Origin: SZUA-35 sp037969565
GTDB lineage: Bacteria > Actinomycetota > Acidimicrobiia > Acidimicrobiales > SZUA-35
Direction of reading: 5' to 3'
Assembly (NCBI GenBank): GCA_037969565.1
Contig: JBBKXQ010000020.1
Coordinates: 1 to 64,000 of the forward strand
DNA length: 64,000 nt
The notes below the pieces were generated by a model, which was given only the letters and a program-made list of their open reading frames with translations, was not told where the DNA came from and searched no databases. Of this stretch, positions 35,659-44,355 are shown in pieces. Made by a program: the position numbers and the translations under genes. Numbering within the stretch: position 1 is the stretch's first letter; each line of letters starts with the position of its first letter.

Positions 35659-37263
35659 CTACATCTGCTCCGGAGCATCGACACCGAGCAGGTCGAGACC
35701 GATGGCGATGCCGATACGACTCGCTTCGGTGAGCCACAGTCGCGCCTGCTGAAGCTCAGCGGGAACGTCGTCCCGCAAGACGGGGCAGTCGTGATAGAAG
35801 CCCTGAAACGCCGAAGCGAGCTCGCGAACCCATGTGGTGATCTTCTGTGGGGCCCGTTCCACACAGGCCGCTTCGATCACCTCGGGAAGGGCGAAGAGGT
35901 CGCGCAGAAGCTGCAACTCCCGTTCGTGTACGAGCAGTGAGAGGTCGGCTTCGCCCAGCGGGGCGCGCACGATTCCCCGTTTCGCTGCTTCCCGGCCGAT
36001 CGAATGGATTCGAGCGTGAGCGTACTGGACATAGAAGACCGGATTGTCGGAGGACTGCTTCTTGAGGAGGTCGATGTCGATCGTCTGTGACGTGTCGATG
36101 GATTGCATCAGGTAGGCAAACCGGGTGACATCGGGGCCGAGGTCGTCAACGAGCTCTTCGAGCAGAACCATGTCGCCCGAACGCTTGGAGAGCTTGACCT
36201 CTTCGCCGTTCCGGAGCAGCTTCACGTTCTGTCCGATGATGGCTTCGTATGACTCGGCGGGGTGGCCCAAGGCCTGGAGAGCGGCCCGCATCCGGGGCAC
36301 ATACCCGTGGTGGTCGGCGCCGAGAATGTCGATGATCAGATCGCCGCGGTCGTACTTGCTCTCGTGGTATCCGATGTCGGGCAGCATGTAGGTCATGGCG
36401 CCGTCGGACTTGATGAGCACCCGATCCTTGTCGTCACCGAAGTCGGAGGTCCGGAGCCAGGTTGCCCCCTCCTCCTCGTAGACCGCTCCGGTTTCTCGGA
36501 GCCGCTCGAGGGCGCTCATCATGTACCCCGCGTCGATCGATTCACGCTCGCTCGACCACGTGTCGAACTCGACATGCATGGCGGCGAGTGCAGCCTTCTG
36601 ATCGTCGAGGGCATGACGGATCGCCCACTCGGTCGGGTCGACGTCATCGGGCATCTCGCGGGCCCAGTCCCGGATGTATTCACCTTTGTAACCGTCGTCG
36701 GAGACCTCGACGCCGTTCTTCCGAGCGAGAAGCGAGTTCACGAAATTACTGATCTGAACACCACGATCGTTGACGTAAGTTTCCGCATGGGGCCGAAAGC
36801 CGCATCGGGCGAAGATCCGGCAGAGCGAATCGCCATAGGTGGCCCACCGCCCGTGCCCGGCATGGAGCGGCCCGGTCGGATTCGCCGAAACGAACTCGAG
36901 GTTGACCCGTAGCCCGCCGCCGAGGTCGGGGCTGGCGTAAGCCTTCTCGCCTTGGGCGACGACCTCGTTCAGGACGTCGTGAAGCCAGGTGTTCGCCAGC
37001 CGAAAATTCACGAAGCCCGGACCAGCCACCTCGAGCGCCACGACGTGTTCGGGCCGATTGGCCTCGAGATGACCAGCCAGCGCCTGTCCCACCTCACGAG
37101 GGTTCTTGCCGAGTTGTTTCGCACAAACGAGCGCCGCGTTCGTGCTCCAGTCACCGTGTTCCTGACGAGCCGGACGTTCGATCACGACGGCGTCGGGAAC
37201 CTCGGCGACGCCGAGATCCTTCAGGGCTTGATGCACGGCAGCGAGCAAGTCGTCACGAATCAC
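35659..37263 (-). CDS. argS: Arginyl-tRNA synthetase
   Basis: 534 residues. The class I HIGH motif is SANPTGPLHAGHGRWATYGD and the KMSKS-like motif is EVKLSKRSGDMVLLEEL. The N-terminal Add-1 domain and the C-terminal anticodon-binding helices are present. It heads the argS-lysA-hom-thrC-rho group, with its start 81 bp from a divergent small gene. The length is a little below that of most ArgS (550-580). Confidence 0.96.
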   Translation of the reverse strand: MIRDDLLAAVHQALKDLGVAEVPDAVVIERPARQEHGDWSTNAALVCAKQLGKNPREVGQALAGHLEANRPEHVVALEVAGPGFVNFRLANTWLHDVLNEVVAQGEKAYASPDLGGGLRVNLEFVSANPTGPLHAGHGRWATYGDSLCRIFARCGFRPHAETYVNDRGVQISNFVNSLLARKNGVEVSDDGYKGEYIRDWAREMPDDVDPTEWAIRHALDDQKAALAAMHVEFDTWSSERESIDAGYMMSALERLRETGAVYEEEGATWLRTSDFGDDKDRVLIKSDGAMTYMLPDIGYHESKYDRGDLIIDILGADHHGYVPRMRAALQALGHPAESYEAIIGQNVKLLRNGEEVKLSKRSGDMVLLEELVDDLGPDVTRFAYLMQSIDTSQTIDIDLLKKQSSDNPVFYVQYAHARIHSIGREAAKRGIVRAPLGEADLSLLVHERELQLLRDLFALPEVIEAACVERAPQKITTWVRELASAFQGFYHDCPVLRDDVPAELQQARLWLTEASRIGIAIGLDLLGVDAPEQM

Positions 37264-37344
37264 CGCGAGAGCGTATCGGCCGACCTCGGACCGCCCCGGC
37301 GATTCTCACGTGCAAACGGCACTGATCCGAGACAACCTGGGTCG

Positions 37345-37725
37345 ATGGCAACCGATGAGAAGTTCTTCCCCTACGAAATCGACAAGCGTTGGGCTCCCCT
37401 GCTGCTTCCGCTCGGCGTAGGCAAGAGCGACGGTGTCACGATCAGCGACGATCACCTGGTAGCAACATTTGGCTGGGTCAAGGTCCGGACGCCGCTGAGC
37501 AACGTCGACCACACCGAGGTCACCGGTCCGCATCGTTGGTACACCGCGGTCGGACTACGGATGAGCTTTGCCGATGACGGGATCACGTTCGGAACCAATC
37601 ACCACAAGGCACTGTGCATCGGCTTCGTCGAGCCGATCCCGAGAGTCGTTGGTTTCCACACCCACTCCGCGTTGTCGGTGAGCGTCGCCGACCCGGCAGG
37701 ACTTGCGGCCGCAATCCGACGCTGA
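37345..37725 (+). CDS. Conserved hypothetical protein, PH-like strand pattern
   Basis: 126 residues from the ATG at 37345. It is all strand-like with no membrane helix: FFPYEIDKRWAPLLLPLGVG, then DGVTISDDHLVATFGWVKVR, then TPLSNVDHTEVTGPHRWYTA, then a C-terminal SVSVADPAGLAAAIR. Alternating strands and one C-terminal helix suggest a PH-like or lipocalin-like barrel. It resembles small proteins of unknown function in mycobacteria, as I recall them. It lies 24 bp upstream of the candidate selenoprotein and is probably co-transcribed. Confidence 0.7.
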   Translation: MATDEKFFPYEIDKRWAPLLLPLGVGKSDGVTISDDHLVATFGWVKVRTPLSNVDHTEVTGPHRWYTAVGLRMSFADDGITFGTNHHKALCIGFVEPIPRVVGFHTHSALSVSVADPAGLAAAIRR

Positions 37726-37749
37726 GCGCCGACGACCTACGCTCCGGTC

Positions 37750-38286
37750 ATGGCTCGAATTCCCGACGTCGACCCGCTGGACGTTCCGGCCCGAGTGAAA
37801 GCAACGCTCGACACCCAAGCCGCCCAGTGGGGTGAACCGTTGGCCAATCACCTGCTCTATGCCCATCGGCCGTCGATCTTCAAAGGCGTTCGAGGGATGT
37901 GGTCGGCCATCGAAGAGTCGTCGCTGTTGGACCCAGCACTCGTGTCATTGGTCAATCGTCGCGTGGCGGCTCGAGTCGGCTGCGTGTTCTGACAGGACAT
38001 CAACGCTGCGGTCGGCAGCACCCAAGGGCTCAGTGAGACCAAACTCGATTCGGTTGTCGTCGTGCCTCTCGATCGAGACCAGTTCGACAGCCGAGAACTG
38101 GCGGCGCTGGACTACGCCGACGCCATGACCGTGGCTGATGTGGATGACCCGCTGTTCGCTCGAGTCTCCTCGGAGTTCAGTACCGAAGAAATCGTCGAAC
38201 TCACCGAAGTGATCGCCTGGGAGAACGCGTCCGCCCGATTCAATCGGGCCCTCAGAGTCCACTCGCAGCATCTCTGGCGACGCTGA
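37750..38286 (+). CDS. Candidate selenoprotein: AhpD/carboxymuconolactone-decarboxylase family, CxxU
   Basis: Read through the TGA at 37990-37992, this is a 178-residue AhpD/CMD-family protein. The frame has no other stop. The N-terminal half ends VNRRVAARVGCVF; the TGA follows at codon 81, then QDINAAVGSTQGLSETKLDS. The second active-site Cys of the family CxxC is exactly where the TGA falls, giving C78-V-F-U81. Beyond the TGA the family pattern continues (ALDYADAMTV, then EFSTEEIVELTEVIAWENAS, then RFNRALRVHSQHLW). A SECIS-like hairpin begins 12 bases after the TGA. Such proteins are thiol peroxidase or disulfide-exchange enzymes. If TGA were a true stop, only an 80-residue fragment without a complete active site would be made. 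Confidence 0.85.
37990..38019 (+). promoter_or_regulatory. SECIS-like recoding element after in-frame TGA
   Basis: Downstream of the TGA, GCTGC (38005-38009) and GCAGC (38015-38019) form a 5-bp stem around the loop GGTCG (38010-38014). From memory, the E. coli fdhF SECIS has the same GGUC loop core 18 bases after its UGA; here the spacing is 17. That is within the distance bacterial SelB tolerates. The element lies in coding sequence, as bacterial SECIS elements do. Confidence 0.75.
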
Positions 38287-38304
38287 CCTGATCGGGCCAG
38301 GTCA
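38284..38304. terminator. Bidirectional terminator-like hairpin
   Basis: Arms TGACCTG (38284-38290) and CAGGTCA (38298-38304) form a 7-bp stem with a 7-base loop between two convergent genes. The left arm begins with the stop codon of the candidate selenoprotein. No T-tract follows. Confidence 0.5.
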
Positions 38305-38328
38305 ATCACCTGCGCCCCGTGTGCGTCG

Positions 38329-38625
38329 CTACTTGCGTGGTAGCGCTGCCGCTTTGAGCGTGATCCCTGCGGCGTCGATGATCCCGGCCTTCGATCCGAT
38401 CGACAACGTGTTGGCGGCGAAGAGGTCCTCCTTGTTGATCATCGCCCAGCGAAATCCGTCGATCGACTTGAGTCGCTTGAAGCCCGCCTTCAGATCCTTG
38501 GTTTCCGCGATCACGACGATCGCCCCCTTGTCGAAGATCAGATCAGCCACGCCGGAAGCATCAGGCTGGGCTCCGAGCACTGTCTGCGCCTGTGCTCTCA
38601 GGCCGGCGTCGTCAAAGCGAGCCAT
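38329..38625 (-). CDS. Small protein of unknown function at the end of the PTS operon
   Basis: 98 residues, starting 1 bp after the stop of the IIA-HPr gene, so almost certainly in the same operon. There is no signal peptide or helix pair. The sequence has a strand-rich core (LIFDKGAIVVIAETKDLKAG, then FRWAMINKEDLFAANTLSIG, then AGIIDAAGITLKAAALP). I do not recognise it. It may be a regulatory or stabilising partner of the PTS proteins; nothing in the sequence proves that. Confidence 0.65.
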   Translation of the reverse strand: MARFDDAGLRAQAQTVLGAQPDASGVADLIFDKGAIVVIAETKDLKAGFKRLKSIDGFRWAMINKEDLFAANTLSIGSKAGIIDAAGITLKAAALPRK

Positions 38626-38626
38626 G

Positions 38627-39382
38627 TCAGGCCTCCTCGTTGGTGGTGAGAATCGTGGTGATGCTCTCGATGGCTCGAGCGGCGTCAGACCCCTCGGCCG
38701 AAATCGTCACCACGTCACCAACAACCGCACCGAGGGCCAGCACACTCATGATGCTCGAGGCCTTGGCCTTCTTCTCGCCCTTGAGGATCGTGACCTCGGC
38801 CGACAACGACTTGGTCAGTTCGACGATCAGCGTGGCGGGGCGAGCGTGTAGTCCGGTCGAGTTCGAGATCGTCACGGTGGACGTGACTGCTTCATCGTCG
38901 TCGTCGTCGTCCGGGGGCGTCGAGAGAATGTGGTGCAGCATCGCGGCATCCGTGGAGACCCAGAGTTGCTCACACAACTCCTCTTCCTGAAGCACCTCGG
39001 CCATTTGGGCCAGCACATTCACGTGGTCGTTGCCTATGGCGGCCAGTCCGATCACGAGATGCGCCGTACCGGCCCCCCAGTCGACACCATCGGGATATTG
39101 GGCAACCACGATTCCGGTGCCCAAGACATCGGACTTGAATTCCAGCGTGCCGTGGGGCATGGCCACCCCGTTACCCAGATAGGTCGAGACCGTTTCCTCT
39201 CGATTCTTCATCCCGGTGACGTAGTCGGCGAGGACGACACCGCGTTCGACGAGCTTTCCTCCGACGAACTCGATGGCTTCTTCCATCGAGGTGGAAGACA
39301 AACCGACGAAGACGTCTTCGAGACGAAGAACCTCGCCAGGGACCTCGGAGCTTGACACGGCCGTGCTGTTGGAGTGGGTCAT
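38627..39382 (-). CDS. PTS fusion protein: mannitol/fructose-type EIIA plus HPr
   Basis: 251 residues. Residues about 18-155 are a mannitol/fructose-type IIA domain, with the phosphorylated His in NGVAMPHGT. A poly-Asp linker (DDDDDD, about 161-166) leads to an HPr domain (about 169-251) with the active His in NSTGLHARPATLIVEL and a serine at the regulatory position (KASSIMSVLALG). The protein passes phosphate from enzyme I through HPr to IIA and then to IIB. Enterobacterial FruB (DTP) has the same two functions plus a middle domain that is absent here. It lies 2 bp downstream of the IIB gene. Confidence 0.93.
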   Translation of the reverse strand: MTHSNSTAVSSSEVPGEVLRLEDVFVGLSSTSMEEAIEFVGGKLVERGVVLADYVTGMKNREETVSTYLGNGVAMPHGTLEFKSDVLGTGIVVAQYPDGVDWGAGTAHLVIGLAAIGNDHVNVLAQMAEVLQEEELCEQLWVSTDAAMLHHILSTPPDDDDDDEAVTSTVTISNSTGLHARPATLIVELTKSLSAEVTILKGEKKAKASSIMSVLALGAVVGDVVTISAEGSDAARAIESITTILTTNEEA

Positions 39383-39384
39383 GG

Positions 39385-39714
39385 TTACAGCGCCGACTCG
39401 ATGGGATCGCCGTTCTTCAGCTTCTCGACAACCGCCTTCACGGTCGGATCGTTGAAGAACATCATGAACGGGACCACGGCTGCGCCTGGGACCCGCTCCT
39501 TTGCGCTCGCTGCCAACTTCTGATGGGTCAGAACCACGTCGGCATCGGCCGGGATCTGCGACACCGGAGCGTGGACGACCTTGATGTCGAGCTTGGCCTT
39601 CTTGATCATCTTCTTCAGCTGGTTGGCACCCATGAGGCTGCTGCCCATGCCGGCCTCGCAGGCGTACACGATGAGATGAACCTCGTTCGCTGGTTTCACT
39701 ACTCGGTCAGACAT
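39385..39714 (-). CDS. PTS EIIB component, mannitol type
   Basis: 109 residues from the ATG at 39714, after GGGAG. The phosphocysteine loop is VYACEAGMGSSLMGAN, as in the B domain of MtlA. In E. coli this domain is fused to IIC; here B, C and A are separate, as in some Firmicutes. An upstream in-frame start at 39783 would add a basic leader and is less likely. It follows the IIC gene after a 193-bp gap that holds a hairpin and a 15-bp repeat. Confidence 0.9.
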   Translation of the reverse strand: MSDRVVKPANEVHLIVYACEAGMGSSLMGANQLKKMIKKAKLDIKVVHAPVSQIPADADVVLTHQKLAASAKERVPGAAVVPFMMFFNDPTVKAVVEKLKNGDPIESAL

Positions 39715-39791
39715 TCGTTGGCTCCCGCCTCGTTGTACACCCATTTTGAGTTTCTGAACGTTCGCAAGGCCCGGCTGTTCCATGAATGGCC

Positions 39792-39836
39792 CTGCGCTTG
39801 ATTACTCTGCGCTTGATTACTCTGCGCTTGATTTTT
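39792..39836. repeat. 15-bp tandem repeat in the IIC-IIB intergenic region
   Basis: Three adjacent 15-base copies start at 39792, 39807 and 39822. The first two are identical and the third ends in TTTTT. They lie between the IIC stop and the IIB start, about 80 bp before the latter, in non-coding DNA. Confidence 0.9.
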
Positions 39837-39863
39837 GATCTGGAAACGATTCACGGACGATCC

Positions 39864-39893
39864 CGGGGGTGGCGATTCCGAACGCCACCCCCG
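39864..39893 (-). terminator. Strong hairpin after the PTS IIC gene
   Basis: An 11-bp perfect stem (CGGGGGTGGCG at 39864-39874 with CGCCACCCCCG at 39883-39893) and 8-base loop lie 15 bp downstream of the IIC stop. There is no T-tract on the minus strand. It may be a terminator, or a processing/stabilising hairpin that lets IIC be expressed above the downstream genes. Confidence 0.6.
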
Positions 39894-39907
39894 AGTCGTC
39901 GGATTTC

Positions 39908-41053
39908 TCAGGCCGGCATACCGGGGATGACAGGCATGCCATCACCGAGATGGACCTCGTCGAGGAGTTCGTCGTCGGTCATGTCCTTCACGGGGAAGGC
40001 CTTCAACAGAACGGAGCCGGTCACGAGGGTGACGCCGGCGCCGACGAGAATTCCGAGCAGCACACCGACGACCGCTCCGCCGCTCGTCGGCATCAAGCTG
40101 AGATAGGCGAAGATGCTGCCAGGAGATGGCGGACCGACGAGGCCGGCATCGGTGGCGACGAAGACGAGGTCGGCGGAGATGCCACCGGCCCACATCGACG
40201 CAATCATGACCGGGTTCATCAGCACGTATGGGAAGTAGACCTCGTGAATGCCACCGAGGAAGTGAACGATCATCGCTCCGGGAGCCGACAGCTTGGCGAG
40301 GCCCTTACCGGCAAACCAGTAGGCGCCGAGCAGGCCCAGACCTGGCCCGGGGTTCGACTCGAGCATGAAGTAGATCGAGCGTCCGCTCTCGGCCACGTCG
40401 GCGGTGCCCAGTGGTGTGAGCACGCCGTGGTTGATCGCGTTGTTGAGGAACAGCACCTTGCCGACTTCGATCGGAATGTCGGCCAGTGGCAGCAGCCCGG
40501 CGTCAGCGATACTCGACACCATGTTGCCGAACGCTTCGGCGATCGATCCCATGACCGGACCGATGATCACGTAGCCCAGCATGGCGAGGATCACGCCGGC
40601 GATGCCTTGTGAGAAGTTGTTGTAGAGCATCTCGAAACCGGCTGGTGTGCGATCTTCGAGGTACTCGTCGATCTTCAACATCACGTAACCGGCCAGTGGG
40701 CCAATGAGCATGGCGCCGAGGAACTGCGGTGGGTTACCGGAGGCTCCATTGGCCAGCTCGAATCCGGCGCCGCCGATGACGCCGAAAACGGCGATGATGG
40801 CAAGCACGCCACCTCGGTGACCGTGGATCATCTTGCCGCCGGTGTAGGCAACGAGCGCCGGAAGCATGTAGGTGATCATGGGACCGACGATGTTGCCGGT
40901 GATGGTGTCCCAGTCCCAGCCGAGGCTGGTCTTGGCCAACCAACCGGTTGGGATGAATAGTGCAGTGATCAATCCCCAGGCGATGAAGGCACCGATGTTC
41001 GGTACGACCATTGCTGCGAGATAACCACCGAATCGCTGAATGCGTTGTTGCAT
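39908..41053 (-). CDS. PTS EIIC component, mannitol type
   Basis: 381 residues from the ATG at 41053, 8 bases after GGGGAG; a longer reading from 41140 is less likely. About eight helices, and the substrate-site motif GGIHE is present (HFLGGIHEVYFPYVLMNPV). The sequence resembles the membrane domain of MtlA (QRFGGYLAAMVVPNIGAFIA, then TYMLPALVAYTGGK). It imports and phosphorylates a hexitol or ketose; mannitol is the default guess. The next gene upstream is the PRD regulator, 102 bp away. Confidence 0.92.
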   Translation of the reverse strand: MQQRIQRFGGYLAAMVVPNIGAFIAWGLITALFIPTGWLAKTSLGWDWDTITGNIVGPMITYMLPALVAYTGGKMIHGHRGGVLAIIAVFGVIGGAGFELANGASGNPPQFLGAMLIGPLAGYVMLKIDEYLEDRTPAGFEMLYNNFSQGIAGVILAMLGYVIIGPVMGSIAEAFGNMVSSIADAGLLPLADIPIEVGKVLFLNNAINHGVLTPLGTADVAESGRSIYFMLESNPGPGLGLLGAYWFAGKGLAKLSAPGAMIVHFLGGIHEVYFPYVLMNPVMIASMWAGGISADLVFVATDAGLVGPPSPGSIFAYLSLMPTSGGAVVGVLLGILVGAGVTLVTGSVLLKAFPVKDMTDDELLDEVHLGDGMPVIPGMPA

Positions 41054-41155
41054 CGGTGTACTCCCCTTTGTGTTTGACTCAGCTTCCCCTGCGACTGTGA
41101 CGGGCGCCACTGGCAATTGGGCGGTGGTGATCTCCGCCAATTCTGGTCGGGCCGA

Positions 41156-42667
41156 TCAATTCGATCCGATCAACGCTCGCACCCTGCGAACGTCGGCCGC
41201 CGGCAGCAACGGATTCACGACCACGACCGGTGCCAGCTCGCTCTCGAGCGGCACCGTCGAGATCACCAAATCGAAATCGGCACCGTGTTCCTGCTCGTAG
41301 CTGGAGGCCGACTTCACTTCGACGATGGACAGCTCGGGAAACTCGGCCTGGATGCGTGACACGAGGACCCATGCAGTGGCCATGCCACCGGGACACACGA
41401 CCAGTGCTTTTCGACGCTGCCGCAGGTGACCTCGCTCCATTGCACCTGCCAGATACATGGTGATGAATCCGACCTCGTCCAAACCGATATCGACCCCGAT
41501 GTGGGAGGAAATGAGTTCGCCGAGATCGAGCGACACCTTGTGGACGTCGGGATAGCGGGCCGTGATTTCTCCGAGGAGGGGGTTGTGTACGGGAAGGCCA
41601 TGCCGGAGGCGGACGGCAAGACGCTGCAGGTGAAGCGAAAGTCCGCGCCGTAGTTCGACGTCTTCGGCGAGACTCGGGTGGAGCCGGTACCCCGACACGT
41701 CGAGAATCTGCTCGAGGAGTTCGCCGAGCTCGGGTTCTTCGCGCTGCACCCGCACCAGGGCGTCGAGCCCCAAGAGGTACTCGGTGAGTCCGGCGATCTC
41801 GCCGTCGGAGAGCCGAGCGATTCCCGCATCGGCAATCGACTCGGCCAGATCACGCACCCCGTCCGACGCGGGATGATCGATGAGGGAGACGAGCTGACCG
41901 GTTTCGAGCGCGATGGGTTTGTCGTCGAGGCAGCGGGCGACAGAGATGGCCAGATACAGCGAGAAGACGAGTTCACTGTTGCCTTCGGCGAGAGCACCAC
42001 GAAGTGAACTGGCTCGCACCGCTTTCGAGCAGGCAACAACTGCCAACCCCGAGAAGCGTTCGCGGACCCCCGTCGGAAGTCGGGCCGCGGCCGACGCCTC
42101 CGCCACCTCGGTGTTCGCGAGCACGTCGAGCACGTCACCGGGAACGGCTTCGAGGAAAAGCTGCAGGAGCGCCCGCCGAATACTCAGCTCGGTCCCCATC
42201 ACGAGCAGCCCTTTCCCCGGCTTCCGGACGAGAGGCAGGCCCATGCGATCGAGCCACGGTTCACATCGATGCAGATCTCGGCGGGCCGAAGTCTTGGAGA
42301 CGTGGAGCTCCTCGTTCAATCGATCGAGGGAAACGATCTCGGGGGCGGCCCAGAGAAGCGAAGCGAGTAGCTGGCGCTCACGCTCCTCGGGGGAATAGAC
42401 CAGCGGAGCCCCCGAACGCTCACTCAGGTCGACCCCGATGGCTTGTCGGAGCGCGTCGTCGGCGTTGACAAGGAGGCCTGAGCCACGCAGGCGAGACAGC
42501 GATGCGCCCATCGACTCGAGATAGTTCTCGGCAACCCCGAGCCGATAACGCACGACGCGCTCGCTCAGTCCGAGATCCATCGCCAGGTCGGCGGTGCTGC
42601 GGGGACGGGACTGATCGAGCAGCCAACGCGTGATCCGAATCACTCGACTGTCGAGCGAAACGCTCAT
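41156..42667 (-). CDS. PRD-containing transcriptional regulator (MtlR/BglG type)
   Basis: 503 residues. The N-terminus has two helix-turn-helix units (RSTADLAMDLGLSERVVRYR and LDRLNEELHVSKTSARRDL). The middle has two PTS regulation domains, and the C-terminus has an EIIB-like domain with a conserved Cys (ALVVCPGGMATAWVLVSRI). Such regulators are activated or repressed by phosphorylation through HPr, IIA and IIB, so it is likely the local switch of this operon. The ATG overlaps the ptsI stop (ATGA at 42667). Confidence 0.88.
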   Translation of the reverse strand: MSVSLDSRVIRITRWLLDQSRPRSTADLAMDLGLSERVVRYRLGVAENYLESMGASLSRLRGSGLLVNADDALRQAIGVDLSERSGAPLVYSPEERERQLLASLLWAAPEIVSLDRLNEELHVSKTSARRDLHRCEPWLDRMGLPLVRKPGKGLLVMGTELSIRRALLQLFLEAVPGDVLDVLANTEVAEASAAARLPTGVRERFSGLAVVACSKAVRASSLRGALAEGNSELVFSLYLAISVARCLDDKPIALETGQLVSLIDHPASDGVRDLAESIADAGIARLSDGEIAGLTEYLLGLDALVRVQREEPELGELLEQILDVSGYRLHPSLAEDVELRRGLSLHLQRLAVRLRHGLPVHNPLLGEITARYPDVHKVSLDLGELISSHIGVDIGLDEVGFITMYLAGAMERGHLRQRRKALVVCPGGMATAWVLVSRIQAEFPELSIVEVKSASSYEQEHGADFDLVISTVPLESELAPVVVVNPLLPAADVRRVRALIGSN

Positions 42668-44355
42668 TCGTCGCGGACCACCGAGACAAGCGCCCGGCGA
42701 GCGTCAGCACTCGAGGTCGCGCTGAGGGCCAACCGGGCGGCAGCGGCCACTTCCGTCGGATCGAGCCTGGAGAGAATCGACTTGGTCAGATTGACCAGCG
42801 GTGGAGCGACCGACAACTTCGTGATTCCCATGCTCAAGAAGGCGGCCGCCGCTTCCGGCTCGGAAGCGGCCATCCCGCAGACCGACACGGGTTTACCGAA
42901 TCGTCTGCCGGCCTCGGCCGTGAGTTCACACAGCCGTAGGACCGCGGGGTGGAGATGGTCACCCAGATGATCGAGTGAAGGGTTACCCCGATCGGCAGCC
43001 AACGTGTATTGCGTGAGGTCGTTGGTGCCGATCGAGAAGAAGTCGATGTGGGGGGCCAATCGGTCGGCGCACAGTGCGGCAGATGGAACTTCGACCATGG
43101 CCCCGAGTTTGATTTCACCGAAGGCAACGCCCCGGTTCTGCAACTCGGTCCGAGCCTGGTCGACCGCTTGGCGAACGGCGACCATCTCGGCGACGTTGGC
43201 GACCATCGGAACCATGACCCAGACATCTCCGTCGGTTGCGGCTCTCAGGATGGCTCGCATCTGTGTGCCGAACAGGTCTCCATGACTCTCGTACAACCGA
43301 ACACCGCGGCGACCCAGAAACGGATTCTCCTCGGCGTCGAGATCGAGAAAGTCGGCCGGCTTGTCGCCACCGATGTCGAACGTGCGAATCACGACTGGTT
43401 GGCTGAAGGATCGGGCGGCGCGGGAGTAGACCTCGTGCTGCTCGTCTTCGGTTGGAGCGGATGGGCGATCAAGAAACAGGAACTCGGTGCGAAAGAGACC
43501 GATGCCGTCGGCCTGTTCGGCCGCAGCTCGGTCGACGTCGTCGTTGTTTGCGACGTTGGCTGCGATCGATACGTCGTTCCCACCGAACGTCATGTGGAGG
43601 CCCCGGAAACGTTCGGCGGCAAGTCGAGTCGCGGCATGCAATTCGGCCCGCGCTCGAAAATCGGCCTCGCTCCGTTCATCGGGATCGAGTACGAGTTCGC
43701 CGGTGTCGCCATCGAGCGCCACCCGTTTGCTGCCAACGGCCTTGGTGAGCAGACCGGACACCCCGACGACGGCCGGCAGCCCCATGGCGCGGGCGATGAT
43801 GGCAACGTGACTCGTTGCTCCTCCCTCGGCGGTGGCGAATCCGATCACGAGGTCTGGATCGAGCCGGGCGGTTTCGGCTGCGGTGAGCACCGGGGCCAGA
43901 ACAACACTCGGCACGGCGATGTCCAACGTGTCATCCAAATCGAGACCCGCGAGTCGACGCTTGACGCGGTCGGTCACTTCGACCACGTCCGAGGCCCGGG
44001 CTGCCAGATAGGGATCGGGTAGCGACGCAAGCATCGACCGGAGAGCCTCGGCAGCAACGTTCAGGGCGTCGTTCAAACTCAAACCCGCGCCGAGTTGCTC
44101 CTCGACTGCATCGAACAGCATTGGATCCTCGGCCATCAGCGATTGAGCCTGTAGAACGTCGGCCGCCTCGGCCCGATCGAGCTGACGCGCTTCTGCGCCG
44201 AGTTGAGCGAGGTGAGCACCCACAGCACGGATCGCATCGCCGAGCGCTTCGATCGGATTGGCGGTTTCGGGCACGATGACGTCGGTTCGTTCAACCAAGA
44301 CGATGGGGCCGATCGCCACACCACTTGAAGCTCCCAGCCCTTTGACGGTGATCAT
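42664..44355 (-). CDS. ptsI: PTS enzyme I (phosphoenolpyruvate-protein phosphotransferase)
   Basis: 563 residues, full length. The phosphohistidine is in GGATSHVAIIARAMGLPAVVG (about 186), the PEP-binding barrel has FRTEFLFLDR and the signature SIGTNDLTQYTLAADR, and the catalytic Cys is in SVCGMAASEP. It transfers phosphate from PEP to HPr. Having EI inside the sugar-specific operon means the system is self-sufficient. The start overlaps the upstream membrane protein gene by four bases. Confidence 0.96.
   Translation of the reverse strand: MITVKGLGASSGVAIGPIVLVERTDVIVPETANPIEALGDAIRAVGAHLAQLGAEARQLDRAEAADVLQAQSLMAEDPMLFDAVEEQLGAGLSLNDALNVAAEALRSMLASLPDPYLAARASDVVEVTDRVKRRLAGLDLDDTLDIAVPSVVLAPVLTAAETARLDPDLVIGFATAEGGATSHVAIIARAMGLPAVVGVSGLLTKAVGSKRVALDGDTGELVLDPDERSEADFRARAELHAATRLAAERFRGLHMTFGGNDVSIAANVANNDDVDRAAAEQADGIGLFRTEFLFLDRPSAPTEDEQHEVYSRAARSFSQPVVIRTFDIGGDKPADFLDLDAEENPFLGRRGVRLYESHGDLFGTQMRAILRAATDGDVWVMVPMVANVAEMVAVRQAVDQARTELQNRGVAFGEIKLGAMVEVPSAALCADRLAPHIDFFSIGTNDLTQYTLAADRGNPSLDHLGDHLHPAVLRLCELTAEAGRRFGKPVSVCGMAASEPEAAAAFLSMGITKLSVAPPLVNLTKSILSRLDPTEVAAAARLALSATSSADARRALVSVVRDE

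Noticed and set aside
37750..37992. Short 80-residue AhpD-like gene ending at the TGA
   Set aside because: The family sequence continues in the same frame past the TGA and a SECIS-like hairpin follows, so the recoded full-length reading is preferred.
39786..40106. 106-codon plus-strand frame starting at the 15-bp repeats (MALRLITLRLITLRLI)
   Set aside because: It runs antisense into the IIC gene and its start is just the translated repeat.
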